A stretch of 52,093 nucleotides of DNA, from assembly GCA_964534995.1 (NCBI GenBank), contig CAZHSC010000017.1:1-52093 (forward strand), given 5' to 3'. Made by a program: the position numbers and the translations under genes. A model generated the notes under the pieces. That model was not told the origin of the DNA, did not search any database, and saw only the letters and a program-made list of their open reading frames with translations. This DNA is from JAJTFW01 sp964534995. Its GTDB lineage: Bacteria; Bacteroidota; Bacteroidia; AKYH767-A; OLB10. Below are positions 17,525-26,190 of this stretch, piece after piece (position 1 is the first letter of the stretch; each line of letters begins with the position of its first letter).

Positions 17525-17552
17525 GCTGCTCTCCGGCAGCTATTATAGCCGG
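17525..17552 (+). promoter_or_regulatory. Overlapping alternative hairpins in the rpsD-rpoA spacer
   Basis: GCTGC (17525-17529) can pair with GCAGC (17536-17540), while CCGGC (17533-17537) can pair with GCCGG (17548-17552). The two stems share bases 17536-17537 and so exclude each other, as in attenuator-like RNA switches. Each stem is only 5 bp and no T-run follows, so a regulatory role is tentative. Confidence 0.3.
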
Positions 17553-17599
17553 AATAATTCAAAATTGAACATTAGAAACTCTAAACACAAATACTACAC

Positions 17600-18592
17600 A
17601 TGGCGATATTAGCTTTTCAGCGACCGGACAAAGTGATCATGAATCATTCGACCGAGACTTTCGGTCAGTTCGAATTCCGTCCCCTCGAACCGGGATATGG
17701 AATTACGGTTGGAAATGCATTGCGCAGAATCCTCCTCAGTTCTTTAGAAGGCTTTGCCATCACATCGGTAAAACTGGCCGGGGTTGATCACGAGTTCTCA
17801 ACGATCAAGGGTGTTATCGAAGACGTCACTGAAATTATTCTTAACCTGAAACAGGTTAGGTTTAAACAACAGATTGAAGGTACAGATTCAGAAAAAGTGC
17901 ATGTCATGATTAATGGCAAGGAAACCTTTACTGCCGGCGACATTGCCAAGCATACAACCGCTTTCCAGGTATTGAATCCTGATTTTGTTATCTGTAACAT
18001 GGACCCTTCCGTTAAACTTCAGCTGGATATCACTATCGATAAAGGCCGCGGTTATGTTCCTTCTGAAGAGAATAAAACCAATTCCGCCCCGATCGGTACC
18101 ATCTTCCTGGATGCTATCTATACGCCTATCCGTAATGTTAAGTATTTTATCGAGAACTACCGTGTAGAGCAAAAGACAGACTATGAAAAACTGGTTATGG
18201 AAATCACCTCTGATGGCTCCGTGCATCCGAAAGATGCCCTTAAAGACGCCGCGGAAATCCTGATCCATCATTTCATGCTGTTCAGTGATGAGAAGATAAC
18301 CCTCGAATCAAAACCAAAGCAGGTTGCCGAAGAACTGGACGAAACCACCCTGCATATGCGCCAGATGCTGAAAACAAAACTGGTGGATATGGACCTGAGT
18401 GTACGCGCACTGAACTGCCTTAAAGCCGCAGATGTGGAAACACTCGGCGATCTGGTAAGTTTTACCAAAGCTGACCTTCTTAAGTTCCGAAATTTCGGGA
18501 AGAAGTCGCTCACAGAACTGGAAGAACTCGTTCGCAGTAAGAACCTCAGCTTCGGAATGAATATCGCTAAATACGGTATCGATAAAGATTAA
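17600..18592 (+). CDS. rpoA: RNA polymerase subunit alpha
   Basis: The alpha subunit (330 aa) scaffolds RNA polymerase assembly. The N-terminal dimerisation domain contains GNALRRILLSSLEG. The C-terminal DNA- and activator-binding domain contains LNCLKAADVETLGDLV and LLKFRNFGKKSLTEL. Length matches the family. The gene lies between rpsD and rplQ, as in nearly all bacteria. Confidence 0.98.
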   Translation: MAILAFQRPDKVIMNHSTETFGQFEFRPLEPGYGITVGNALRRILLSSLEGFAITSVKLAGVDHEFSTIKGVIEDVTEIILNLKQVRFKQQIEGTDSEKVHVMINGKETFTAGDIAKHTTAFQVLNPDFVICNMDPSVKLQLDITIDKGRGYVPSEENKTNSAPIGTIFLDAIYTPIRNVKYFIENYRVEQKTDYEKLVMEITSDGSVHPKDALKDAAEILIHHFMLFSDEKITLESKPKQVAEELDETTLHMRQMLKTKLVDMDLSVRALNCLKAADVETLGDLVSFTKADLLKFRNFGKKSLTELEELVRSKNLSFGMNIAKYGIDKD

Positions 18593-18645
18593 TTAAAATT
18601 AAAATAAATCCGTTCATCGAACGGCAATACTAACACGAATCCATC

Positions 18646-19119
18646 ATGCGTCACGGTAAAAAGGATAATCACCTCGGTCGTAAGGAAGCTCACAGATATT
18701 CTCTTCTGAGTAACCTTGCCGTCTCATTAATTACTCATAAGCGGATTTTCACAACCGTTGCCAAAGCAAAAGCTTTGCGCACTTTTGTGGAGCCCTTGAT
18801 TACAAAATCTAAAGATGACTCTACTCACTCACGTCGTGTGGTGTTTTCTTATTTGCAGAATAAGGAAGCTGTAACGGAATTGTTCCGTGAGGTGAGTCAG
18901 AAAATTTCAGATCGCCCGGGAGGATATACCCGGATTATTAAAGTTGGAAACCGTCCCGGTGATGCGGCCGAAATGGCGATGATTGAGTTGGTGGATTTTA
19001 ACACCAATCTCCTGAAGGAGAAAAGTGCTAAGAAAGGCGCGTCCAAAACTACACGACGCAGCCGTGCGAAGAAGACCGCGGCACCAAAAGCCGAAGGCGG
19101 AGAATCAACCACAGAGTAA
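18646..19119 (+). CDS. rplQ: 50S ribosomal protein L17
   Basis: L17 (157 aa) lies at the tunnel exit side of the 50S subunit. MRHGKKDNHLGRKEAHRYSLLSNL is the standard start. After the core (about 120 aa in most bacteria) there is a Lys/Arg/Ala-rich extension of roughly 30 residues ending GGESTTE. It is the last gene of the ribosomal cluster; a terminator follows 23 bp after the stop. Confidence 0.97.
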   Translation: MRHGKKDNHLGRKEAHRYSLLSNLAVSLITHKRIFTTVAKAKALRTFVEPLITKSKDDSTHSRRVVFSYLQNKEAVTELFREVSQKISDRPGGYTRIIKVGNRPGDAAEMAMIELVDFNTNLLKEKSAKKGASKTTRRSRAKKTAAPKAEGGESTTE

Positions 19120-19141
19120 ACAGAGATAATGCTGATAAATG

Positions 19142-19176
19142 AAAAAGAGGAGCCTGAATAAGTCTCCTCTTTTTTT
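19142..19176. terminator. Terminator of the ribosomal cluster, probably bidirectional
   Basis: AAAAAGAGGAG (19142-19152) pairs with CTCCTCTTTTT (19164-19174), and the T-run continues to 19176. On the minus strand the stem ends in TCTTTTTCATTT, so it can also stop transcripts of the convergent hydrolase gene that ends at 19237. Confidence 0.85.
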
Positions 19177-19236
19177 ATGTACTCAACATACAATGGCTGG
19201 TTTTTCAGCTGCTTCGCTTTCTTCGGATAATTTCGA

Positions 19237-20691
19237 TCATTGAAGTAATAACCTTCTGGTATAAACCCTCGTTGGAGATACCACCTTGAGCACATAAAGC
19301 CCTTTAGGAAGGCTATTGAGATCAATTTGATATTGCCAATCTTTACCGGAATGGGCTATGCTCGCTTCAAGACAAGAATTCCCTACCGCGTCAAAGACAC
19401 TAATCTGCGATGTATTACATGTGAAATTCTTTCCGCTCAGTTGAATGATGCCGCTGGAGGGATTGGGATATACATAGAGTGCAGATAAGTCCTCAATGGA
19501 AGCGATCTTCGCTGTGGCACTGGCTGTTGAAAAAGAGCGTATAACACCCCAGGAGGAGTAAAGCGGTGCAGCAACATCACACACCGAACGAACCTGCCAT
19601 TCATAGCTGGTGGCGGGCGATAAATTGTATACTATTCGGGAATTCATCGCCGTTAACTTCTTTATCCATGTCGAAGTACCGGTTTTTCTGTAACGGACTT
19701 CGTATGATGCCGCGCATTCCGTAGCGTTCCATGTAAACTCAACTGAGTTGGCCTTGACATTGGAAGCCTTCCTGCCGTTGGGTGAAGGACAAAAGGAAGA
19801 TAGGCCGCAATCCTGAACTGCGATGAGCCGTGGATCTGAAGCCAAACCGGCTTGCTTTGAGATCCAGAGGGAGCATTCATTTTTTAATTCAAAATTAAGC
19901 CAGGGGAGGAGGTATTCATTTACGATGGATTGCTGTACAGTTCTGGCGATGGCAGCCGCAGGCGAACAGGTAGCTTCTCCCAGGGAACAGTTGAAATTTG
20001 CATTGGCGAACTGGCAATGTGAGCCTCCGGCAATACTCAGATACCATTTGCAGGAGGAGTTGATGTTGTCGTAAATCAACCGACTGTGCTGGGCAGCAGG
20101 GGTAACACAATCATTGCCGCCGGCAAACAGGAGGGCCGGAAGGCTTATCTGTTGTGCCGCAGTAGACGCGGAGGGGTTTGTTTCGGCAGGTGCAAGCCCC
20201 GCTACGGCGGTGATAGATGGGAGATATTGTACGGAGAGCATTGCCGCTCCACCACCCATGGAATGTCCAATAACAGCAGAAGTTGCCGCCACCTTGTTAA
20301 AAAAAAGATTGCTGGAATTTGTACCGGCCTGCTGTAAGGCAGAAATGACAAAGGCCAGGTCCCGGCCGAAATTATTGTGGTTGGGTAAAATCCCACCTTC
20401 CGTCTTGGGAAGGGCTACTATATAGCCTTGCGGAACCACGGCGGTCCATATATTCTGATAAGCAGACACATTCATCACAAATCCATGACCAAAGGCAATA
20501 ACGGGAAATTGACCGTTGGCAACACTGACATTGTTTCCCTGTGTTACAGCAGGATAATAGATATCGGTTTCTATAGTCCGGTTGGAACGTGAGGGATCAG
20601 TAAATGTAATCGTGGTTGAACCTATCGCATAGGGTTGTGCGTAAACTCCGATACTATAAAGCAATGCCAACAGGGTAAACAGGTTTTTCAT
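19237..20691 (-). CDS. Secreted alpha/beta hydrolase with FN3 and T9SS sorting domain
   Basis: A 484-aa secreted protein. Residues 1-18 are a signal peptide (cut near VYA-QP). Residues about 20-265 are an alpha/beta hydrolase of the chlorophyllase/dienelactone-hydrolase-like type: oxyanion FGHGF (67-71), nucleophile elbow GHSMGG with Ser144, likely acid Asp194 in GGNDCVTP, and His225 in GGSHC. Residues about 305-390 form a fibronectin type III domain (WNATECAASYEVRYRK). Residues about 405-484 are a type A T9SS sorting domain (VYPNPSSGIIQLSG ... LPKGLYVLKVV). It should be exported by Sec, then secreted or surface-attached by the T9SS. Several Cys pairs suggest disulfides. The substrate is unknown; an ester or amide is likely. 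Confidence 0.85.
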   Translation of the reverse strand: MKNLFTLLALLYSIGVYAQPYAIGSTTITFTDPSRSNRTIETDIYYPAVTQGNNVSVANGQFPVIAFGHGFVMNVSAYQNIWTAVVPQGYIVALPKTEGGILPNHNNFGRDLAFVISALQQAGTNSSNLFFNKVAATSAVIGHSMGGGAAMLSVQYLPSITAVAGLAPAETNPSASTAAQQISLPALLFAGGNDCVTPAAQHSRLIYDNINSSCKWYLSIAGGSHCQFANANFNCSLGEATCSPAAAIARTVQQSIVNEYLLPWLNFELKNECSLWISKQAGLASDPRLIAVQDCGLSSFCPSPNGRKASNVKANSVEFTWNATECAASYEVRYRKTGTSTWIKKLTAMNSRIVYNLSPATSYEWQVRSVCDVAAPLYSSWGVIRSFSTASATAKIASIEDLSALYVYPNPSSGIIQLSGKNFTCNTSQISVFDAVGNSCLEASIAHSGKDWQYQIDLNSLPKGLYVLKVVSPTRVYTRRLLLQ

Positions 20692-20997
20692 AGGTGCTTT
20701 TTATATAAAAACAAGGTAATTCAAGAAAAGTTTATTTACCTTTCACAGAGCTGGCAGCTATTAAAAGTTTGTATTCATACAGGCGCCTTTTGTGAAATTT
20801 AATTTTTCAGGAATGTAGGACCAATCTGAAACCATGAAATTTTTGTAATGGATGTTGCATTTTGGAAATCAGGAAATTATTGGCTTCCCGCCAAGTTTTA
20901 TCTCCATGGATAATCCGTGACAGTTTTCGCAGGATGAACAGTCATGAAGGCTGCCCCCGTGTTAAAAGCAGGATATGTAACATGCACAAATGCAAAA
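20692..20997. other. Intergenic stretch between the hydrolase gene and efp
   Basis: About 300 bp with no plausible gene. Just upstream of the hydrolase start, on the minus strand, the sequence TTACCTTG resembles but does not match the TAnnTTTG box, so the hydrolase promoter stays uncertain. The efp terminator lies at the far end. Confidence 0.5.
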
Positions 20998-21022
20998 ACG
21001 CCTGAACAAAAAGTTCAGGCGT
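20994..21022 (-). terminator. Terminator of efp
   Basis: On the minus strand ACGCCTGAAC pairs perfectly with GTTCAGGCGT (plus-strand positions 20998-21007 and 21013-21022) around a TTTTT loop, followed by T residues (20994-20997). It lies 33 bp after the efp stop. Confidence 0.85.
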
Positions 21023-21054
21023 CCTAAGATGTATATTAACAACAAGCTGCGATG

Positions 21055-21615
21055 TTACTTCACCCTTTCCACATAAGCACCGGTTCGGGTATCCACTTTC
21101 ACTTTGTCACCTTCATTCACAAACAAAGGAACATTAACCGTAGCGCCATTATCGAGCGTTGCCGGTTTTAAAGTGTTGGTTGCGGTATCGCCTTTCAGGC
21201 CGGGTTCGCAATAGCTTATGACCAGTTCTACAAAGGTAGGTGGTTCGGCAAGGATGACATTGTCACCTTCAAATGAAACCTTTACCTCCATGCCTTCTTT
21301 CAGAAACACAAATGAATCGCCAAAAAGTTCTTTCGGAACAGGAACCTGCTCAAAATTTTCTTTATCCATACAAACGAGGTTATCTCCGTCATTATAGAGA
21401 TATTCCATGAGTTTATATTCTACGCGCGCGATCTCAACTTCTTCTCCCGAACGGAACCGGTTTTCAACGGTTTTACCGGTTTTCAGGTTTCTCATCTTTC
21501 CCTGGTAAAATGCACGAAGATTACCTGGTGTGCGGTGTTGCCATTCGATTACCTGGCAGAGTTCACCATTGTAACGTAATACGGTGCCTACGGATACATC
21601 GCCTGTGTTTGCCAT
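21055..21615 (-). CDS. efp: Elongation factor P with Asn at the loop tip
   Basis: EF-P (186 aa) relieves ribosome stalling at polyproline stretches. All three beta-barrel domains are present: an N-terminal KOW-like domain, the OB domain containing YNDGDNLVCMD, and a C-terminal domain ending GDKVKVDTRTGAYVERVK. The domain I loop reads HRTPGNLRAF. Alignment with E. coli KPGKGQAF puts Asn32 where most EF-Ps carry Lys34, and the Arg used by EarP-dependent EF-Ps is also absent at the tip. The usual lysylation or rhamnosylation therefore cannot apply. It is preceded by the rplI terminator and has its own terminator. Confidence 0.95.
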   Translation of the reverse strand: MANTGDVSVGTVLRYNGELCQVIEWQHRTPGNLRAFYQGKMRNLKTGKTVENRFRSGEEVEIARVEYKLMEYLYNDGDNLVCMDKENFEQVPVPKELFGDSFVFLKEGMEVKVSFEGDNVILAEPPTFVELVISYCEPGLKGDTATNTLKPATLDNGATVNVPLFVNEGDKVKVDTRTGAYVERVK

Positions 21616-21660
21616 TTTTTTTGTTTTTAAAAGATTTAATTATTTGCGTTAATTCGGGTG

Positions 21661-21699
21661 AATTTTAATAAAGAAGGCAGAGTAGAAAACCCTGCCTTC
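21661..21699 (-). terminator. Terminator after rplI
   Basis: GAAGGCAG (21673-21680) pairs with CTGCCTTC (21692-21699) around an 11-nt loop. On the minus strand the stem is followed by TTTATTAAAATT. It lies 21 bp after the rplI stop and separates the rpsF operon from efp. Confidence 0.75.
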
Positions 21700-21720
21700 G
21701 TATTCCTTAGAACGCACCTG

Positions 21721-22167
21721 TTAAGCTTCTACTACTTCGAAGTTCAATTTGGCGCGGATGTCGCGGTGAACAACCACTTCAGCGGTATAGTTTCCGGTTT
21801 TCTTGATATGTTCCTCAGGCATTACGATTTGCTTCTTGTCGATGGCATAACCCATGGACTTGAGTTTATCTACGAGCTGCTGGGAGGTTACAGAACCGAA
21901 AAGTTTACCGTTTTCACCCACCTTGGCGCCAATGGAAAGCGTAACGCTTTCTAAGGCTGCAGCAAGCTTGTCGGCATCCATACGGAGTTTACCAAGTTTA
22001 TGGGCACGTTGCTTTACAACTTCAGCGTGTATTTTTTTATTAGTGTCATTGGCAATTACCGCCAGTCCACGGGGGATGAGGTAATTCCGGCCATAACCGT
22101 TACGCACCTTTACGATATCGTCAGCGTAACCAAGGTTCTTTACATCTTGTTTGAGAATGATTTCCAT
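21721..22167 (-). CDS. rplI: 50S ribosomal protein L9
   Basis: L9 (148 aa) has two globular domains joined by a long helix. MEIILKQDVKNLGYADDIVKVRNGYGRNYLIPRG is the typical N-domain, followed by the connecting helix HAEVVKQRAHKLGKLRMDADKL. It is the last gene of the rpsF-rpsR-rplI operon, 8 bp after rpsR. Confidence 0.97.
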   Translation of the reverse strand: MEIILKQDVKNLGYADDIVKVRNGYGRNYLIPRGLAVIANDTNKKIHAEVVKQRAHKLGKLRMDADKLAAALESVTLSIGAKVGENGKLFGSVTSQQLVDKLKSMGYAIDKKQIVMPEEHIKKTGNYTAEVVVHRDIRAKLNFEVVEA

Positions 22168-22175
22168 GGCTTCGC

Positions 22176-22454
22176 TTATTTTAAAAGGTCAGTAACGTAA
22201 GGCATCAGGGCAAGGTGACGTGCACGCTTTACCGCCTGACCCACTTTACGCTGGAATTTCAGCGAAGTACCGGTAAGGCGACGTGGCAGTAATTTACCCT
22301 GCTCATTTACAAATTTGGTCAGGAAGGTGGCATCTTTGTAATCGATGTACTTAATGCCCATCTTCTTGAAACGGCAGTATTTTTTCTTTTGTACCTCCAC
22401 TGCCGGGGGATTCAGGAATCGGATGTTGCCCGATGCGGTTGATGTTGTCGACAT
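22176..22454 (-). CDS. rpsR: 30S ribosomal protein S18
   Basis: S18 (92 aa) pairs with S6 on the platform and, in Bacteroidota ribosomes, helps sequester the anti-Shine-Dalgarno end of 16S rRNA. The core KKKYCRFKKMGIKYIDYKDATFLTKFV and PRRLTGTSLKFQRKVGQAVKRARHLAL is normal. It starts 11 bp after the rpsF stop. Confidence 0.97.
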   Translation of the reverse strand: MSTTSTASGNIRFLNPPAVEVQKKKYCRFKKMGIKYIDYKDATFLTKFVNEQGKLLPRRLTGTSLKFQRKVGQAVKRARHLALMPYVTDLLK

Positions 22455-22465
22455 GTGTTAGTGTT

Positions 22466-22825
22466 TTAGTTTACTGCTTCTTCTTGTTTCTTTTGGGTTG
22501 CGTTTTTGCGCTTTCTCTCATTGTACGCGATAGCGTGCTTGTCAAGAGAAATGGTGAGGAAACGCATGATACGCTCATCCCGTTTGTATTCAACTTCCAG
22601 CTTAGCCACCAAAGTGGGTTCAGCCTGGAATTCAAATAAAAAGTAGAAACCTGTGTTCTTCTTTTGTATCGGGTAAGCCAGTTTGCGTAATCCCCAATTG
22701 TTCTCGTGAACAATTACGGCACCGTTGTCGGTGAGGAATTTACGATACTTTGCAACCGCTTCATCTACCTGCTCCTGAAGCAACACGGGAGTCAGAATGA
22801 TTACGGTTTCATAGGTTTTTTTCAT
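22466..22825 (-). CDS. rpsF: 30S ribosomal protein S6
   Basis: S6 (119 aa) is the S18 partner. The ferredoxin-like fold is recognisable from MKKTYETVIILTPVL, the NWGLRKLAYPIQKK segment and YKRDERIMRFLTI. The Lys/Gln-rich C-terminus is disordered. It is the first gene of its operon, with a clear promoter about 30 nt upstream. The short leader shows no obvious S6:S18-binding RNA motif. Confidence 0.97.
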   Translation of the reverse strand: MKKTYETVIILTPVLLQEQVDEAVAKYRKFLTDNGAVIVHENNWGLRKLAYPIQKKNTGFYFLFEFQAEPTLVAKLEVEYKRDERIMRFLTISLDKHAIAYNERKRKNATQKKQEEAVN

Positions 22826-22854
22826 TATAACTGGTTTTTTCCTTTAGAGGACTG

Positions 22855-22885
22855 CAAAAATACAAATAATCAGAATAGCTGACAA
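22855..22885 (-). promoter_or_regulatory. Promoter of the rpsF-rpsR-rplI operon
   Basis: Read on the minus strand, TTG (plus positions 22883-22885) and TATTTTTG (22855-22862) are separated by 20 bp, matching the Bacteroidota -33/-7 pattern. The predicted leader is about 25 nt. Confidence 0.65.
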
Positions 22886-23350
22886 CATGAAATTAATATT
22901 TTTTATAAGGCTATCTACTTATTTATCAGAACTTTAATTTCATCAGTAATGCCTGCGTCCATTCCATAAACCTTGTGATCGCTGATCTGCTGGTATTTTG
23001 TGAATGGGCTTGAATTTCCAGGCTTTCTGAGGATATATGGAAGAGGTCAGGCTGTGAAGAAAAAATGCTATTGTCACCAATTTGAAGATGTCTGCCAGTC
23101 TTAAACCACCTTTTATTTTAATAAATTGAGTTTCATTTTCGTTGATATTAGAGCAAATATTTTGGAGTAGAGGTATTTGTGACCATGTAAAGATTGGGCT
23201 TGACTGCTATTTATTTAATTGATATCTTGCATGATTATAAACCAAGTCTGTTTGCCGGTTCCTTTAAAGATAATCAAGGAAATTCTCCCGTTTATTGGAG
23301 TACCTTGTAAAATCCGGGATTGTTTTTAATACTGGCCTAAAGTTGTTTTT
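22886..23350. other. Long AT-rich intergenic region
   Basis: With its flanks (22826-23462) this is the longest gene-free stretch after the window start. I find no ORF, RNA gene or repeat here that I can support. The candidate promoter and palindrome of the downstream secreted protein follow. Confidence 0.5.
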
Positions 23351-23379
23351 CACCAACATTGGTGATTTACTCACTTTTG
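23351..23379 (+). promoter_or_regulatory. Palindrome and weak -7 box upstream of the beta-helix protein
   Basis: CACCAA-CA-TTGGTG (23351-23364) is a perfect 6-bp inverted repeat with a 2-nt centre. It lies immediately before CACTTTTG (23372-23379), a one-mismatch match to TAnnTTTG. A protein-binding palindrome here would overlap the promoter spacer and could act as an operator. The start codon is about 84 bp further on. Confidence 0.35.
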
Positions 23380-23462
23380 TATAGTCACGAAGTTTGATGG
23401 GACATTACTGTTAGTGTCTTTCTGAGATTTTATTATTTGTTAAACCCGATAACTCATATATT

Positions 23463-26144
23463 ATGAAAATTGAAAATCATCCAATTTGTTTTAAGTCCTT
23501 CTCATCTGATGTTAAATGGAAACTTTTTCTTGCCGTCGTGTGGGTTGGAATGTTTATTAGTCAAGCGAGTGCACAATCCTTCACAAGGTCCACCTTTAAT
23601 GATACATATGTTCCAATTTCAATCGGAACAGGTGCTTCAGAATCTTCAGCTACAGGTGATAATTTAAATCAAACGGGTATTCCTATTGGATTTAATTTTG
23701 GCTATGGCGATAGCATTTTTTCTGCCATTGGCTTGAGCACAAACGGAGTGATTTGGTTTGATGCCGTGGCTCCTCTTGTAACAGCAGGGAATGTCAATAT
23801 AGTTACAACTTCCTCCCCAAATCAAAGTTTGGCCCCCTGGTTTAATAATTTAATTGATGATGCGGCATCAAGTATTCTATATCAAACTCAGGGTACCCCC
23901 GGTAGCCAGACATTTACTATTCAATACACCAATTACCCAACATTTACCGGTACGCCCGGAAGTAATGTGAGAATGAATTGTCAGGTCATTCTGTATGAAA
24001 GCTCAAATGTTGTGGAGTTCAGGTATGGTGCTTTGAATGTTATTGGTCCCCAGACAACCAGTGGTGGAGCAATGATTGGTATTGAATGGGGAGCGGGTGG
24101 AGATGGTAAATTTATAGACGCTGTAACGGGTTCTTCAACTGTCAGTCATCGAATGTTAAGTCCGCTGAGTGGTTGGCCGGCTTACCACTTTCGGTTTACT
24201 CCGGGAGCTCCCGCACCGGTTGCTGCTGGCGCATACAATGTAGGAGTTGGGCAAACTTATCCGAGTTTAACCCAGGCGGTGGCTGATGTGAATCACAGAG
24301 GAATATCCGGTGCGGTTACATTAAATTTAACCGATGCACAATATGATACAACAGCTGCAAACGGGAGTAATATATACCCAATATTAGTGGCCACACCAAA
24401 TGGTAGTGCCACCAACAAATTAACAATTAGTAAGACGGGAAGTCCTGCAACATTGGCATACAGAGGCTCAAGTATTGCAGCGGGATACTTTGGTACGGGT
24501 GTAAGCACGAGTGCTGTAGGGGATCAAATTGAACCACTCCTCGGCGTGTGTGCATCTTATACAACAATTAGCAACCTCAACCTTGTAACTCATGGAGCAC
24601 CTCAGACTGTTGAAATAGGGCTGGCTGTTTTTGAATTATATTCTAACAAGGGTGCTCAATATAATATGTTCGATAAAATTTCAATTGACTTAAACCGTTC
24701 CCAGGGTGGTGTTTATGGCATTTCATCTTTCAGCACAAGTTCTCCGGGAGGGTTTGCCGGGACAAATTCTTTTAATACGTATCGTGATCTGAATATAAAA
24801 GATTGCAATGTCGGCATAAACCTTGTCGCTCCCAATAATGCAACCGGACCTGCTGACCAGGGCAATAAAATAATAACCTCCTCCTGCAATACTTTTAACT
24901 ATATTGGTGATCCCAATGTCCCGGATGATATTATTAATGCAGGCGATGTTTATGGTATATCAATCGCAGGCCAGTTTAATTTTACAGTGCGTAACTGCAT
25001 CATTCAAAATATAACAGGTACAACTACCACCAGCGATATAGATGGTATTGTAGTCGGAAATTCATACGGTAACAATGAAATAAGCAACAATGTTATTCGT
25101 ACATTAAAAAGAAGTAATGCCGGTTTGAATTCCTTACATTGGGTTACAGGAATCAGATTGAATTGGGATAATCAGGTTATGAATTTCAGGATTTTTAATA
25201 ATAGTATCAGTAATCTGTTATCTGCTTATACGGGTGCACCCACTGCCGTTGCTGCTATTATTGGTATTTACTATCAGGATACCGGAGCTGGCACTGTTTC
25301 ATCGGAAATTTATAATAATAGCATTGGCCTGGACGGCAGCACTTTTCCGAATGCATCTTCAACTTGCTTATCTATTATAAGTACAAGCAAATCTTTTCAG
25401 ATAAAGAATAATGTATTTGCAAATTTTACAACAGGTCAAACGGGTGTTGCCTATCACGGATGTTTTCACACCAATGCAGTTGCAAATTATGGCAGTCCAT
25501 CTTCATTGTCAGATTTCAATAACTATTATTTGGCAGATACCACAAATGGTTTTTTATTCCGGGCTTCAACCACCGAATTTCCTGATCTGGCATCATGGCA
25601 GGCCGCAATGACTTTAAACCCAAATTCTGATGTAAATTCACAGGTTGCGAACCCGAATTTTGTGAACAATGCTACAGATTTACACGGCACGGTTTCCTCT
25701 GTTTCATTGGATGGAACAGGTACCAATGTTCCCGGTTTTGCGGGATTGGATATTGATTGTGAGCCAAGAAATTTTCCATATGATATTGGATTTGATGATT
25801 TCACTAATAACGCGATCGTACTTAATCTTAAGGTTTTAATAGAGGGGTATTATAGCGGAAGTAATGCAATGAGTCCGGTTTTGTGGAATTCCGGTGAAGA
25901 TGTGAACAGCCTAATCTCTGATACAATTACTGTTGAATTAAGAAACACGATCAGTCCATATTCGCTGGTTGCTAACAAATCTGTTTTATTAAAAACAGAT
26001 GGGAGTGCCGTGGTGTATCTGCCATTGGCAATTACAGGAGGTAGTTATTACATAGTTGTAAAGACCAGAAACAGTATCGAAACATGGAGCAAGGTGCCTG
26101 TCACATTTGGCAGTATTACTTCATATGACTTCAAAGAAAATTAA
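23463..26144 (+). CDS. Secreted right-handed beta-helix protein without sorting domain
   Basis: An 893-aa secreted protein of unknown function. A signal peptide ends near residue 38 (SQASA-QS). Residues about 40-245 form a beta-rich N-terminal domain with GFNFGYGDSIF and STNGVIWF, as seen in many Bacteroidota surface proteins. Residues about 255-740 form a right-handed parallel beta-helix with many short Asn-rich turns (NNVIRT, NNSISN, IYNNSIG). A C-terminal beta domain (about 780-890) includes YYIVVKTRNSIETWSKVPV. The protein stops at SYDFKEN. In related proteins this last domain normally leads into a dockerin-like or T9SS sorting segment, which is missing here. The gene looks AT-richer than its neighbours. 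A polysaccharide- or surface-binding role is possible but unproven. Confidence 0.75.
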   Translation: MKIENHPICFKSFSSDVKWKLFLAVVWVGMFISQASAQSFTRSTFNDTYVPISIGTGASESSATGDNLNQTGIPIGFNFGYGDSIFSAIGLSTNGVIWFDAVAPLVTAGNVNIVTTSSPNQSLAPWFNNLIDDAASSILYQTQGTPGSQTFTIQYTNYPTFTGTPGSNVRMNCQVILYESSNVVEFRYGALNVIGPQTTSGGAMIGIEWGAGGDGKFIDAVTGSSTVSHRMLSPLSGWPAYHFRFTPGAPAPVAAGAYNVGVGQTYPSLTQAVADVNHRGISGAVTLNLTDAQYDTTAANGSNIYPILVATPNGSATNKLTISKTGSPATLAYRGSSIAAGYFGTGVSTSAVGDQIEPLLGVCASYTTISNLNLVTHGAPQTVEIGLAVFELYSNKGAQYNMFDKISIDLNRSQGGVYGISSFSTSSPGGFAGTNSFNTYRDLNIKDCNVGINLVAPNNATGPADQGNKIITSSCNTFNYIGDPNVPDDIINAGDVYGISIAGQFNFTVRNCIIQNITGTTTTSDIDGIVVGNSYGNNEISNNVIRTLKRSNAGLNSLHWVTGIRLNWDNQVMNFRIFNNSISNLLSAYTGAPTAVAAIIGIYYQDTGAGTVSSEIYNNSIGLDGSTFPNASSTCLSIISTSKSFQIKNNVFANFTTGQTGVAYHGCFHTNAVANYGSPSSLSDFNNYYLADTTNGFLFRASTTEFPDLASWQAAMTLNPNSDVNSQVANPNFVNNATDLHGTVSSVSLDGTGTNVPGFAGLDIDCEPRNFPYDIGFDDFTNNAIVLNLKVLIEGYYSGSNAMSPVLWNSGEDVNSLISDTITVELRNTISPYSLVANKSVLLKTDGSAVVYLPLAITGGSYYIVVKTRNSIETWSKVPVTFGSITSYDFKEN

Positions 26145-26190
26145 ATTTAAAAAGTTAGTGTAATCAGGAATTGATTTTCCGGATCAGATT

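Noticed and set aside
22826..22854. S6:S18-binding leader RNA before rpsF
   Set aside because: The predicted leader is only about 25 nt and shows no hairpin of the known type.
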